Both the position numbers and the translations under genes were made by a program. DNA of 22,472 bases. Origin: an uncultured Flavobacteriales bacterium (GTDB taxonomy: Bacteria > Bacteroidota > Bacteroidia > Flavobacteriales > Weeksellaceae). The notes beneath the pieces were generated by a model, which ran no database searches, was not told the DNA's origin, and worked only from the letters and a program-made list of their open reading frames with translations. The number at the start of each line of letters is the position of its first letter. Positions within the stretch are counted from its first letter, which is position 1. The stretch covers positions 1-22,472 of the forward strand of contig CALJKL010000070.1 of the NCBI GenBank assembly GCA_937973555.1, in the 5' to 3' direction. Shown one piece after another: positions 14,993-22,472 of this stretch.

Positions 14993-16274
14993 ATCGGTAA
15001 TATTTCTCCAAAAACCAGAAAAACTCCTGCATTCTGTAGAGGTTATTGGCCAAAAGATAAACGAAAAGCAATCCCACAACAAAGGTTAAAAAGGTTTGCA
15101 TTTTGGGGGATTTTCTATAGCCGTAAAACAACCATCCCAGCATCATAGGAACCACAAAAACAAAGTGCCCTCCATAAATATAAGAAGTATGCAGCCCGAA
15201 TTTTAAAACACAATGAATGATGATGTCTACCAAAAATGAAATCATCAAAATCTGAACTAATTTATTCCTGAAATTTTTGATGTAGCTCCACAGAACAAAT
15301 GTTAGTATCAATCCTACAAAAACATAAGGCCCCACAGACGAAAAGACGTCCATAAAGATAGCCTTGTAATGGTACCCTTTCAGATTGTTGTAATCTCTAA
15401 TGATAAAGCTGGAAAAAAGCATATTTCCGCCAAAAAACCAAGAAGAAATCATGTCCCAAATAGGGGTCACTTTAGGTTTTGAAAATTTCTCATATTGCTC
15501 CCCTACCTGTTTAAAAATCTTCATATAATTGAAATCCAAGCGGTAGAGAAAAAGCAAGGCAAAAACGACAGCAGAAAGCAAAACCCTTAAAAAGGCATTG
15601 CCTATTTTTTTGAAATTCCAAAAGAGTTTCTTTTCAAACAATAACGGCAAATAAACTTTCACAATATTGGTCACGGTAAGTCCTCCCACGGAAATGGCGG
15701 CTAAAGTAAGTGGTATAGCCGGTATTTTTTTGTCTTGTTTAATTTTTAACGCTGCATAATAGTTAAAAAGCGTCAATAGAAATAGCGTGTAGGTATACGT
15801 TTCCGGGGTAAAGGACAGCAATATAGGAGTGGTAAAGAATGCAAAGAAAAAGACAATCAATAGATTCACCTTCAAAGGTGTTTTAATGATGTTTTTGAGA
15901 TATTTAAAAATCTGCACCAAGCTCAAGCTTATGGAAATATTACTACACCAAGCCAAAACCAACCTGAAGGTGCTATCTTTTTTTCCATTTGAAATCAATA
16001 AGGCCAACCTTCTTATTCCATCAAAAAAATAGTTGGAAAACGGATGTCTTTCAAAGCCTCCTCCTGTGGTTAAAATAGAGTAATTATCAAAACTGAAATA
16101 GCCGTCCCATGGGATTCTATCATCAAAAATAATTCTATAATGAAGGGCGATATACGTGCCCAAAACGCCATAAGAAATAAGAAATACAATACATAAAATC
16201 CACTCTATCCAATGAGAGGGAAATACTAAAGAGAAAAAGTTTTTTATTTTTTTCAAAAGGAAAATTTTTTGCAA
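14991..16274 (-). CDS. Polytopic inner-membrane protein, possibly DUF6080
   Basis: This protein of up to 427 residues has about nine to eleven predicted transmembrane segments and short basic loops. The first long extracytoplasmic loop begins with Asp-Asp (residues 51-52, IIFDDRIPWDGYF) and contains FERHPF (74-79). A second conserved-looking motif, FTPETYTYTLF (155-165), opens a later segment. This layout resembles GT-C-fold glycosyltransferases and the uncharacterised DUF6080 family of Bacteroidota. I cannot confirm either. The longest frame starts at a TTG (16274) that overlaps a promoter -7 element, so the true start is probably the next in-frame TTG (codon 7, 16256), giving KKIKNFFSLVF after the initiator. 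It lies 49 bp downstream of selO. Confidence 0.75.
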   Translation of the reverse strand: MQKIFLLKKIKNFFSLVFPSHWIEWILCIVFLISYGVLGTYIALHYRIIFDDRIPWDGYFSFDNYSILTTGGGFERHPFSNYFFDGIRRLALLISNGKKDSTFRLVLAWCSNISISLSLVQIFKYLKNIIKTPLKVNLLIVFFFAFFTTPILLSFTPETYTYTLFLLTLFNYYAALKIKQDKKIPAIPLTLAAISVGGLTVTNIVKVYLPLLFEKKLFWNFKKIGNAFLRVLLSAVVFALLFLYRLDFNYMKIFKQVGEQYEKFSKPKVTPIWDMISSWFFGGNMLFSSFIIRDYNNLKGYHYKAIFMDVFSSVGPYVFVGLILTFVLWSYIKNFRNKLVQILMISFLVDIIIHCVLKFGLHTSYIYGGHFVFVVPMMLGWLFYGYRKSPKMQTFLTFVVGLLFVYLLANNLYRMQEFFWFLEKYYR

Positions 16275-16279
16275 AATTA
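16272..16279 (-). promoter_or_regulatory. -7 element overlapping the apparent start of the membrane-protein gene
   Basis: The minus strand reads TAATTTTG, a full TAnnTTTG match. Its last three bases are the TTG that opens the longest reading frame. No TTG -33 element is clear 17-23 bp upstream. If used, transcription would start downstream of that TTG. Confidence 0.4.
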
Positions 16280-16323
16280 TAGTTTTCTGCTGATTACAGA
16301 TACATTTTTAGTCTTGGATATTT

Positions 16324-17868
16324 CTAAGAAGAACAAGAAAGCATGCTGCATCCCACTTGTCCTTCATACTCATCTGGTCTTTTTACCGAAAACTCTGGAT
16401 AGATTTCTTCATAAGGATGCTGAAGGGCATGCCAAAGTTTATCAAAAAGTTCTGTTTTGCCTTCTTCCATTTCTGCAATGCATTCAAAAAGAAGATAGTT
16501 TCTCAAAGAGAATTTAGGATTGGCTTTCTGCATGATTTTTTGACTTTCTTCTCTTGAAATTTCATTGCGAGAAAGTCTTAGCCAATACTGCTCTACAAAT
16601 TCTGAAAGCAAATCCAGTTGTTCTGCCGTAGGCTTTTTATAAAAACAACTGCCAAAGTGCGAAGCAACTTCTACATGTTCTGAAATTTTTTCTAATTGAT
16701 TGAAAAACAGCGTGTAATCCATGGAAATATCTTCCATAAGTTTTTGCCATGAGGTAAAAAAATCGGCATCATATTTTTCCAGTTTCTCGAAACCGAATTT
16801 TTTCGCCATCATTTCATCATGCTTTTTCCAAAACATTTCGCTGTAATCCATCAATATTTTTTCTAATGCGGCTTGGTCTTTTATTAAAGGAAATAAGGCA
16901 TTCGCCAACTGCATCAAATTCCAATGAGCAATATGTGCCTGTCTCCCGAAAGCATATCTTTTGCCCGGCAAATCTGTAGTATTAGAAGTAAAATTAAGGT
17001 CATATTCATCCAGCATAGAGAAGGGGCCATAATCTATGGTATTACCCATGATGCTCATATTATCCGTATTCATCACCCCGTGTACAAATCCTACTCTTAA
17101 CCATTCTACAATCATATCGGCGGTTTTTTCTCCAACTTTTTGAAAGAATTCTAAGTATTTCTCCTTAGAGTTTGCATTGATTTCTGGGAAATATTTTTCG
17201 ATGGTGTGGTGGGCTAATTTTTGAAGCGTATCTAGTTCATTTCTCGCTGCTAGTAGTTCGAAATGGCCAAAGCGAAGAAATGTTTCTGAAGTTCTGATAA
17301 CCACTGCACCTTGCTCGAACTCTACATTTCCGGAATACATGATGTCTCTTGCTACCTTTTCTCCTGTCAAGGAAAGCGACAACGCTCGCGTTGTAGGAAC
17401 TCCCAAATGATACATGGCTTCACTCATCAGATATTCACGAATGGAAGACCTCGACACGGCTCTCCCATCTGCATGTCTCGAATATGGTGTAGCTCCGGCG
17501 CCTTTCCATTGAATTTCAGTTGATTTTCCTGCAGCGTTTTTTATTTCTCCAGCAAATATGGCTCTTCCGTCTCCGAGCTGACCTGCCCATTGCCCAAATT
17601 GATGTCCGGCATAGGCAGTAGAATACGTTTTGATGTTTTCGGGAAGCTGAGTAGCGTTCAAAAAATCTAGGTCTTCTTGGTTTTTTATTTTTCCAAGTCC
17701 TATTTCCTGAGCTAAGTCTTCATTAAAATGCAAGAGACTTGCTTTTTTAAAACCATATATTTCATGCGTGGCAAAGAGAAATCCCGGAGTCTGTCTTTGG
17801 GTTGGATTTCCTGATAAATCACCTGGAAATTGATCTAAAAACGGATGTGTAATCTGTTGTAAATTCAT
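16324..17868 (-). CDS. selO: Protein adenylyltransferase SelO (YdiU family pseudokinase)
   Basis: This 514-residue SelO-family pseudokinase transfers AMP from ATP to Ser, Thr or Tyr residues of proteins, in a pathway linked to redox stress. Visible motifs are AYAGHQFGQWAGQLGDGRA (85-103), KGAGATPYSRHADGRAVSR (122-140) and IREYLMSEAM. The catalytic/metal segment HGVMNTDNMSI has D269 and N270, followed by D279 in DYGPF. The C terminus ends CSSMLSCSS-like (actual tail CSMLSCSS). C512 is third from the end, where vertebrate SelO carries selenocysteine. Length is typical. It lies between the PBP1A terminator and the membrane-protein gene. Its only visible -7 element leaves just 4 bp before the ATG. 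Confidence 0.95.
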   Translation of the reverse strand: MNLQQITHPFLDQFPGDLSGNPTQRQTPGFLFATHEIYGFKKASLLHFNEDLAQEIGLGKIKNQEDLDFLNATQLPENIKTYSTAYAGHQFGQWAGQLGDGRAIFAGEIKNAAGKSTEIQWKGAGATPYSRHADGRAVSRSSIREYLMSEAMYHLGVPTTRALSLSLTGEKVARDIMYSGNVEFEQGAVVIRTSETFLRFGHFELLAARNELDTLQKLAHHTIEKYFPEINANSKEKYLEFFQKVGEKTADMIVEWLRVGFVHGVMNTDNMSIMGNTIDYGPFSMLDEYDLNFTSNTTDLPGKRYAFGRQAHIAHWNLMQLANALFPLIKDQAALEKILMDYSEMFWKKHDEMMAKKFGFEKLEKYDADFFTSWQKLMEDISMDYTLFFNQLEKISEHVEVASHFGSCFYKKPTAEQLDLLSEFVEQYWLRLSRNEISREESQKIMQKANPKFSLRNYLLFECIAEMEEGKTELFDKLWHALQHPYEEIYPEFSVKRPDEYEGQVGCSMLSCSS

Positions 17869-17872
17869 TCCG

Positions 17873-17880
17873 CAAAACTA
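17873..17880 (-). promoter_or_regulatory. -7 element immediately upstream of selO
   Basis: The minus strand reads TAGTTTTG, a full TAnnTTTG match, ending 4 bp before the selO ATG. The nearest upstream TTG is 25 bp away and lies in the PBP1A terminator stem. This implies a leaderless selO message, or a chance match. Confidence 0.4.
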
Positions 17881-17892
17881 CTTTATTTCTAT

Positions 17893-17926
17893 TAAAAAAC
17901 CGCTTCAAAAAAGATTGAAACGGTTT
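17893..17926 (-). terminator. Terminator of the ricT-gldH-PBP1A operon
   Basis: On the minus strand AAACCGTTTCAA pairs with TTGAAGCGGTTT (12 bp with one G-T wobble). The loop is TCTTTT and a run of T residues follows. It starts 8 bp after the PBP1A stop. Confidence 0.85.
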
Positions 17927-17933
17927 ATTTATT

Positions 17934-20330
17934 TTATTTGTTAAAATCTACCTCATCTTTATTGAGGTGTTCATTAAGATTGTCTTCTTTGGGTTTTGGC
18001 TTGTTGCCTTCTTCTTTAGGCTTAGGATTTTTAATCTGATCTATGGTCTGCAATCCTCCATCATCGCCATAGCCTCCCAGACCTTTTAAATCCGAACAAT
18101 CACCTGTCCAATTGGAAGGTTTTGGAAACTTATCATCTGGGGTAATGCCTAGTGTCTTATCTGCCCAAACTTTCTTCATGAAAATTCCCCAAATAGGCAA
18201 GGCCATTTTCGCCCCTTGTCCTTCACCGGTTCCCCAGAAGTGGGTGGCTCTGTCTTCCCATCCTACCCAGGCTCCTGTTGCCAAGTTAGGGGTAATACCA
18301 ATAAACCAACCATCAGAATTATTTTGTGTAGTTCCTGTTTTACCCGCTATTTCTATGGTCTCAGGAACCCCCATTCTTCTTAACTCACCCGAAGCTGTAC
18401 CAAATTTAGTAACACCCATCATTAAGTCTAACATGGTATAGGCATATAACTCATTCATGACTTCTTTGGTCTCGTTTTTCACTTCTTTAATCACCCTACC
18501 GTTGGCATCTTCTATACGCCAAATCATTTCGGGTTTTACATAATTTCCAAAGTTGCCAAATGAACTATAGGCGCCTAACATTTCATAAATAGTGATATCT
18601 GTAGAACCAAGCGCTACGGCTAATTGCCCTCTCGGTATTTCTTGTGTCACCCCCAAATCTCGAGCCAACTGAATTACCTTATCAGATCCAACTCTGTCCA
18701 TCAACCTCACCGCTACAGGGTTTTGTGATTGTGCCAAAGCATCTTTTAGGGTAAGATTTCCTCCTCTACCGGGCACTCTATAACCTCTTTCATCAAAAGT
18801 AGCATTAGAAACCGTAGAGCATGGAGTCATTCCCAAATTCATAATTGCAGCTGCATACACAAATGGTTTAAAAGTAGATCCCACCTGTCTTTTTCCTTGT
18901 TTTACGTGGTCATACTGGAAATGCTGCCAGTTGATACCGCCCACCCATGCTTTGATATCACCCGTTGCAGGCTCCATAGACATAAGGCCCGCCTGAGCAA
19001 TCTGCTTGTGATATCTAATGGAGTCATATGGAGACATCTCTACTTCTTTTTCTCCCTCCCAGGTAAAAATAGTTGTTTTCACAGGAGTTTTGAATTCCAT
19101 CATGATAGAGTCTTCCGGCATATTTTCGGCAACCAATTGTTTGTATCTTCCTGTTCTTTTAATGGCAGACATCATCACATCGTCTATCTGCTTTTTATCT
19201 AGATAATAAAAAGGTCTGTTTGGATTTCTACGCTGTTCTGCATCAAAACTTTTCTGAAGATTAGTCATGTGTTCCTTAATGGCTTCTTCAGCATATTTCT
19301 GCATTTTAGAATCTAGTGTTACAAAGATTTTTAAACCATCTCTGTATACATTCACGTTTTTGCCAGTTTCTTTTTCGTAATCGTCCAGATATTTTTGGAT
19401 TTCTTTTTTCAGATAGAATTTATAATAGGCAGAATAGCCCTCATCCACATTTTCTACGGGATGAAAATCCACTTTTATTGGCTCATTTTTAACCCTATTG
19501 TATGTGTTTTCATCTATGTAGCCAGTTTTTAGCATTTGTTCTAGTACAACATTTCTTCTTTCCATGGCCCTTTCAGGATGCCTAATAGGATTATTGGTAC
19601 TAGGTGCTTCTAACATTGCAACAAAAGTAGCCGCTTCAGATAATGTAAGATCTTTAGTGTTTTTATTAAAATAAACTCTTGAAGCCAATTCTATTCCTTT
19701 AGAATTGAAATTAAAGTCCATTTTATTGAAATAAAGTGCAATGATCTCATCCTTGGTATATCTTTTCTCCAGACTTACCGCTACAGACCACTCTTTAAGT
19801 TTTTGGTAGATTCTTTTTAATGGATTCGAAGATGGATCAGGAGTAAATAAAAGTTTTGCTAATTGTTGAGAAATGGTAGATCCCCCACCTCTTTTCCCTC
19901 TAAAGGCAATGGCTCTTACAAAAGCCTGAAGGTCAATCCCCGAATGCTCTCTGAAACGCTCATCTTCTTTTGCCATTAGTGCATAAATAAGATGCGGCGG
20001 AAGGTCTTTATACGTAACTGGAATGGTTTTTTCTTTTTCGAATTTTCCTAAAACTTCTCCATCAGAAGAGATGATTTCTGAAGCTACATAGATATCTGGA
20101 TTTTCTAATTCTTTCACATCTGGCATGTCTCCCAGGAAACCCTGAGAAAGCACAAAAAACAACAACGTAGTTCCTGCAACAAATGCGGCCAACCCGTACC
20201 AAATGAATTTAATCCATTTTTTAGAATTCATCTTATTATCTTTTTTGGGAGGCAGTGGAAACGTATGTGTACTGCCCTGTTGTATGGTGTTGTTTTCCAT
20301 ATTCTGATTATGGTTGTTTTGCATTTTCAA
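17934..20330 (-). CDS. Class A penicillin-binding protein (PBP1A-type transglycosylase/transpeptidase)
   Basis: This 798-residue bifunctional peptidoglycan synthase is anchored by one membrane segment (about 39-62) after a cytoplasmic Asn-rich tail. The GT51 domain has EDERF (122-126, catalytic Glu) and GGSTISQQLAKLL (149-161). The transpeptidase domain has STFK (485-488, acylated S485), SQN (535-537) and KTGT (664-667). The C terminus is a Lys/Pro/Glu-rich low-complexity tail (about 760-798). The ATG at 20330 overlaps gldH by 23 bp, while Met11 (20300) would start 7 bp after the gldH stop; either is possible. It is the last gene of the ricT-gldH operon and is followed by a terminator. Confidence 0.95.
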   Translation of the reverse strand: MKMQNNHNQNMENNTIQQGSTHTFPLPPKKDNKMNSKKWIKFIWYGLAAFVAGTTLLFFVLSQGFLGDMPDVKELENPDIYVASEIISSDGEVLGKFEKEKTIPVTYKDLPPHLIYALMAKEDERFREHSGIDLQAFVRAIAFRGKRGGGSTISQQLAKLLFTPDPSSNPLKRIYQKLKEWSVAVSLEKRYTKDEIIALYFNKMDFNFNSKGIELASRVYFNKNTKDLTLSEAATFVAMLEAPSTNNPIRHPERAMERRNVVLEQMLKTGYIDENTYNRVKNEPIKVDFHPVENVDEGYSAYYKFYLKKEIQKYLDDYEKETGKNVNVYRDGLKIFVTLDSKMQKYAEEAIKEHMTNLQKSFDAEQRRNPNRPFYYLDKKQIDDVMMSAIKRTGRYKQLVAENMPEDSIMMEFKTPVKTTIFTWEGEKEVEMSPYDSIRYHKQIAQAGLMSMEPATGDIKAWVGGINWQHFQYDHVKQGKRQVGSTFKPFVYAAAIMNLGMTPCSTVSNATFDERGYRVPGRGGNLTLKDALAQSQNPVAVRLMDRVGSDKVIQLARDLGVTQEIPRGQLAVALGSTDITIYEMLGAYSSFGNFGNYVKPEMIWRIEDANGRVIKEVKNETKEVMNELYAYTMLDLMMGVTKFGTASGELRRMGVPETIEIAGKTGTTQNNSDGWFIGITPNLATGAWVGWEDRATHFWGTGEGQGAKMALPIWGIFMKKVWADKTLGITPDDKFPKPSNWTGDCSDLKGLGGYGDDGGLQTIDQIKNPKPKEEGNKPKPKEDNLNEHLNKDEVDFNK

Positions 20331-20775
20331 TTTTTACCCCTACATCTTCTATTCCCTTCAAATCTTCTGCTCTCATGGCCTGTGTAATACTTATAATGTA
20401 TTTTCCTTTGGCGGGGAAAGCATATCTGTTCTTGTACAGAAACATTATTTCTTTAGTTTCCCCAAATCCTTCGCCTAGCCATTCTCCATTGGGTTTTGCC
20501 AATACATAATTCAATGTATCCGTCTTAAAAACTTTTTGGTTTTCTGCCTTTATATATGCCTTTACGAAGAGATTGCTGTATGGATAATCATTATTATTCC
20601 TGATAACAAATATAATGTTTTTTGGAGCTTGAGTTTCTACTATATTGACTTCAAACTTCAACTCATTTTTTTTGTTCCAAGTTCCATCAAGAGACTTCAT
20701 AGAAACCTCTTCATTATCTCCAGAACAAGAAACGAAAAGCATTGAAACGAAAAATATCAGAAAATATTTATGCAT
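20308..20775 (-). CDS. gldH: Gliding motility lipoprotein GldH
   Basis: This 155-residue lipoprotein has a signal peptide with lipobox LFVSC (C17). The mature part begins SGDNEEVSM and shows the GldH pattern: an initial DGTWNKKNELKFEV region and a C-terminal KGKYIISITQAMR segment. GldH is required for gliding and type IX secretion-linked functions in Flavobacterium and is anchored in the cell envelope. Its presence in non-gliding relatives is common. The start ATG shares one base with the ricT stop (TAATG), so translational coupling is likely. The order ricT-gldH-PBP is often seen in Flavobacteriia. Confidence 0.9.
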   Translation of the reverse strand: MHKYFLIFFVSMLFVSCSGDNEEVSMKSLDGTWNKKNELKFEVNIVETQAPKNIIFVIRNNNDYPYSNLFVKAYIKAENQKVFKTDTLNYVLAKPNGEWLGEGFGETKEIMFLYKNRYAFPAKGKYIISITQAMRAEDLKGIEDVGVKIENAKQP

Positions 20776-22028
20776 TAGTCTTTCTTTTTAGGAGGATATC
20801 GCTTTTTTTGTTTGTTGAATTTTTTAGGAGCTTGTCCATTAGATTCCTCTTTTTTACCTTCCTCTTTAACAGCATTTTGTGGTCTGTTATTGTTTTGAGA
20901 ATTGTTATTTCCGTTATTTCTTGGCTTGAATTTCTGTTTCTTTTTCTCAAAACGGTTAAGGTTGTTTTCCTGAATAAGGTCTACCGTTTCTGTACCTTCA
21001 GCACCAGAAAACGTCTTAAGATCTTCTAAAGCAGGGGTTTTCTGGTTTTTTTTGTTGATGCTGATCATTTTTTTCACTTCGGCAACATCCAAGTCATACC
21101 ATGCCATAGAATTATCTACATAGGCAAACCACATTTTTCTTTTGAAAACATCTATTTTTATACAGAACGCTCTTCCTTTTTCGGTATCTAAAACGGTATT
21201 AGACGATGGAAAATTAGACAATGCATCTACATAACTGTCTAACTCATAGTTTAAACAGCATTTTAACTTCCCACATTGGCCAGCCAGTTTCAGAGGATTG
21301 ATACTTAGCTGTTGGTATCTTGCAGCATTGGTGTTTACAGATCTGAAATCAGTAAGCCATGTTGAACAACACAATTCTCTTCCACAAGAACCTATGCCTC
21401 CTACTTTGGCAGACTCTTGTCTGTAGCCTATCTGCTTCATATCTATCTTGGTTTTGAAAGCAGAAGCATATTCTTTAATCAATTGACGGAAGTCTACTCT
21501 TCCCTCTGCAGTATAATAGAAAGTAGCTTTAGAGCCGTCTCCCTGGTATTCTACATCAGTAATCTTCATTTCCAAGCCAAGATATTTTGAAATTTTTCTG
21601 GCCTGAATTTTTGTAGACTCTTCTTTATTTCTAGCTTCTTGCCATGCCTCAACATCTTGTTGAGAGGCAATTCTATATATTTTTAAGGCTTGGTCATCAG
21701 ATGTTTTTTTTCTTTTCATCTGAATTTTCACCAACTCTCCTGTGAGGCTTACTACGCCTATATCATGTCCCGGATTAGATTCTACCGCCACCACACTTCC
21801 TATATGCAATGGAAGTTTATGTATATTATTATAATAGCCTTTTCTGTCATTTTTGAATCTTACTTCTACATAAGTACATGCATTTTCTTTAGGTGCATCT
21901 ACGGTAGAAAGCCAATCAAATACGCTTAGTTTATAGCTATTACCACAAGTATTTACATTTTCGCAGCCTGCTGTTTTAGTCCCGCAGGAATGAGAAGAAC
22001 CTCCGGATGTATTACATCCACAACTCAT
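20775..22028 (-). CDS. ricT: PSP1-domain protein RicT (Fe-S-containing regulatory complex subunit)
   Basis: This 417-residue protein begins with a Cys-rich, Ser/Gly-rich extension (C3, C5, C15, C22, C28) before VFDWLSTVDAP. The PSP1 core follows (about 50-265). It contains IGSCGRELCC (C215, C220, C221) and AGQCGKLKCCLNYE (C252, C257, C258), the conserved cysteines of the family. In Bacillus subtilis RicT works with RicA and RicF, binds [4Fe-4S] clusters and supports RNase Y-dependent mRNA processing. RNase Y dependence in this organism is not shown. The C-terminal tail (about 350-417) is disordered-looking, with Lys-, Asn- and Pro-rich stretches that could bind RNA. It is first in the operon, with a -7 element 19 bp upstream of its ATG. 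Confidence 0.92.
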   Translation of the reverse strand: MSCGCNTSGGSSHSCGTKTAGCENVNTCGNSYKLSVFDWLSTVDAPKENACTYVEVRFKNDRKGYYNNIHKLPLHIGSVVAVESNPGHDIGVVSLTGELVKIQMKRKKTSDDQALKIYRIASQQDVEAWQEARNKEESTKIQARKISKYLGLEMKITDVEYQGDGSKATFYYTAEGRVDFRQLIKEYASAFKTKIDMKQIGYRQESAKVGGIGSCGRELCCSTWLTDFRSVNTNAARYQQLSINPLKLAGQCGKLKCCLNYELDSYVDALSNFPSSNTVLDTEKGRAFCIKIDVFKRKMWFAYVDNSMAWYDLDVAEVKKMISINKKNQKTPALEDLKTFSGAEGTETVDLIQENNLNRFEKKKQKFKPRNNGNNNSQNNNRPQNAVKEEGKKEESNGQAPKKFNKQKKRYPPKKKD

Positions 22029-22047
22029 AATAAATTTTTAGTTCTTG

Positions 22048-22055
22048 CAAATTTA
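22048..22055 (-). promoter_or_regulatory. -7 promoter element of the ricT operon
   Basis: The minus strand reads TAAATTTG, a full TAnnTTTG match ending 19 bp before the ricT ATG. No TTG is present at the -33 distance, where the sequence is T-rich. It is placed as expected for the ricT-gldH-PBP1A transcript. Confidence 0.5.
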
Positions 22056-22472
22056 GCATAATTTTAAATAGAAAGGAAAAACTATATTGTCCTTGTATAA
22101 TTTATGTGTTTTTAAAAAAAACATATAACATCCCAAAATTTAATATTAAACTATTAATAAAAGCTTTTTTTTATTAAAACCTTTTCAATGGAAAAACAAT
22201 GGTTTTTAATGCTCTGCATAATTATTGTTTAAGCCAAAAAAAATTAAACAAATTTGTATGAGTAAAGGAATTATTCTCAAATATGATCAAAAAAGTTAAG
22301 CGATTATGCGGTTGGTTATGTATTTTGCTGTTTTTTATACTTTAGGAAGGAAGTATTTAGATAAAGAGGTTATTGGGAGATTTTCGGCACTTTGTGGGGA
22401 TTTTACACCGTTTGCTAATGAGACTAATGGCTCATTTTTGTTAAATCAGTTATAGACAGTGAGCACGGTGGC
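22056..22472. other. AT-rich region without a convincing gene
   Basis: All frames are broken within a few dozen codons. The first part (22100-22260) is extremely AT-rich. It holds an imperfect nested hairpin: ATTAAAACC (22173-22181) against GGTTTTTAAT (22201-22210) with one bulge, and TTTTC/GAAAA inside it. After about 22300 the composition is less AT-rich and has one short open frame (listed separately). I see no tRNA, terminator with a clear owner, or insertion sequence end. Confidence 0.5.
22306..22455 (+). CDS. Possible short ORF, 49 codons, unrecognised
   Basis: An ATG-to-TAG frame begins MRLVMYFAVFYTLGRKYLDK and ends NGSFLLNQL. It has no clear ribosome-binding site, promoter or homology that I recognise. 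An overlapping frame from 22283 encodes only 20 residues (MIKKVKRLCGWLCILLFFIL). The pair could be the decayed remains of a gene, or chance. Confidence 0.12.
   Translation: MRLVMYFAVFYTLGRKYLDKEVIGRFSALCGDFTPFANETNGSFLLNQL

Noticed and set aside
16324..16350. Possible selenocysteine (UGA) readthrough at the SelO C terminus
   Set aside because: The position is encoded as Cys (C512) and the frame ends two residues later, so no recoding is needed.
22141..22172. TTAATAAAAGCTTTT palindrome-like stretch as a terminator
   Set aside because: There is no gene ending nearby on either strand, and the stem is A-T only apart from the central GC.
1..22472. CRISPR array, tRNA, rRNA, transposon ends or prophage genes
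   Set aside because: No regularly spaced direct repeats, cloverleaf-like segments, transposase or phage motifs were seen on reading both strands.

Overview
This window comes from the chromosome of a low-GC member of the Bacteroidota. It most likely belongs to the Flavobacteriia, near the Chryseobacterium/Cloacibacterium group (Weeksellaceae). The main evidence is a gldH gliding lipoprotein gene, a GLPGLI-family protein beside a TonB-dependent receptor, a PSP1/RicT protein with a Cys-rich N terminus, a Flavobacteria-style suf operon, and repeated promoter -7 elements of the form TAnnTTTG. Genus placement is inference. I found no rRNA, tRNA, CRISPR array, insertion sequence or prophage gene.

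Layout. Positions 1-697 (-) hold the N-terminal part of a DUF445 membrane protein cut by the window edge. A divergent exported MsrB (789-1298, +) follows. Next is a minus-strand metal-related operon, transcribed from 5015 down to 1334: a GLPGLI protein, a small Cys-rich exported protein, and a TonB-dependent receptor with an N-terminal heavy-metal-associated domain. Divergent from it is the plus-strand suf cluster (5159-10125): an A-type carrier, sufB, sufC, sufD, a PolB-type DEDDy 3'-5' exonuclease and a DUF59/SufT protein. It ends at a strong bidirectional terminator shared with a convergent thiosulfate/3-mercaptopyruvate sulfurtransferase gene. The cysteine desulfurase sufS and its partner sufE are absent here.

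The middle carries a JmjC/cupin-8 Fe(II)/2-oxoglutarate oxygenase-like protein, glmM (amino-sugar supply for the cell wall) and a large TPR protein on the plus strand. The rest is on the minus strand: a polytopic membrane protein, the pseudokinase AMPylase SelO, and a tightly packed operon ricT-gldH-PBP1A. That operon joins an Fe-S-associated RNA-processing factor, a gliding/type IX lipoprotein and a bifunctional peptidoglycan synthase. The last ~420 bases have no convincing gene.

Most of the window is housekeeping DNA. The parts most worth a second look are the HMA-fused receptor with its Cys-rich partner, a perfect 9-bp dyad in the divergent promoter region between that operon and suf, the exonuclease inserted in the suf operon, and two minus-strand genes whose -7 promoter elements sit on or right next to the start codon. 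I see no wholly new defence or mobile system.
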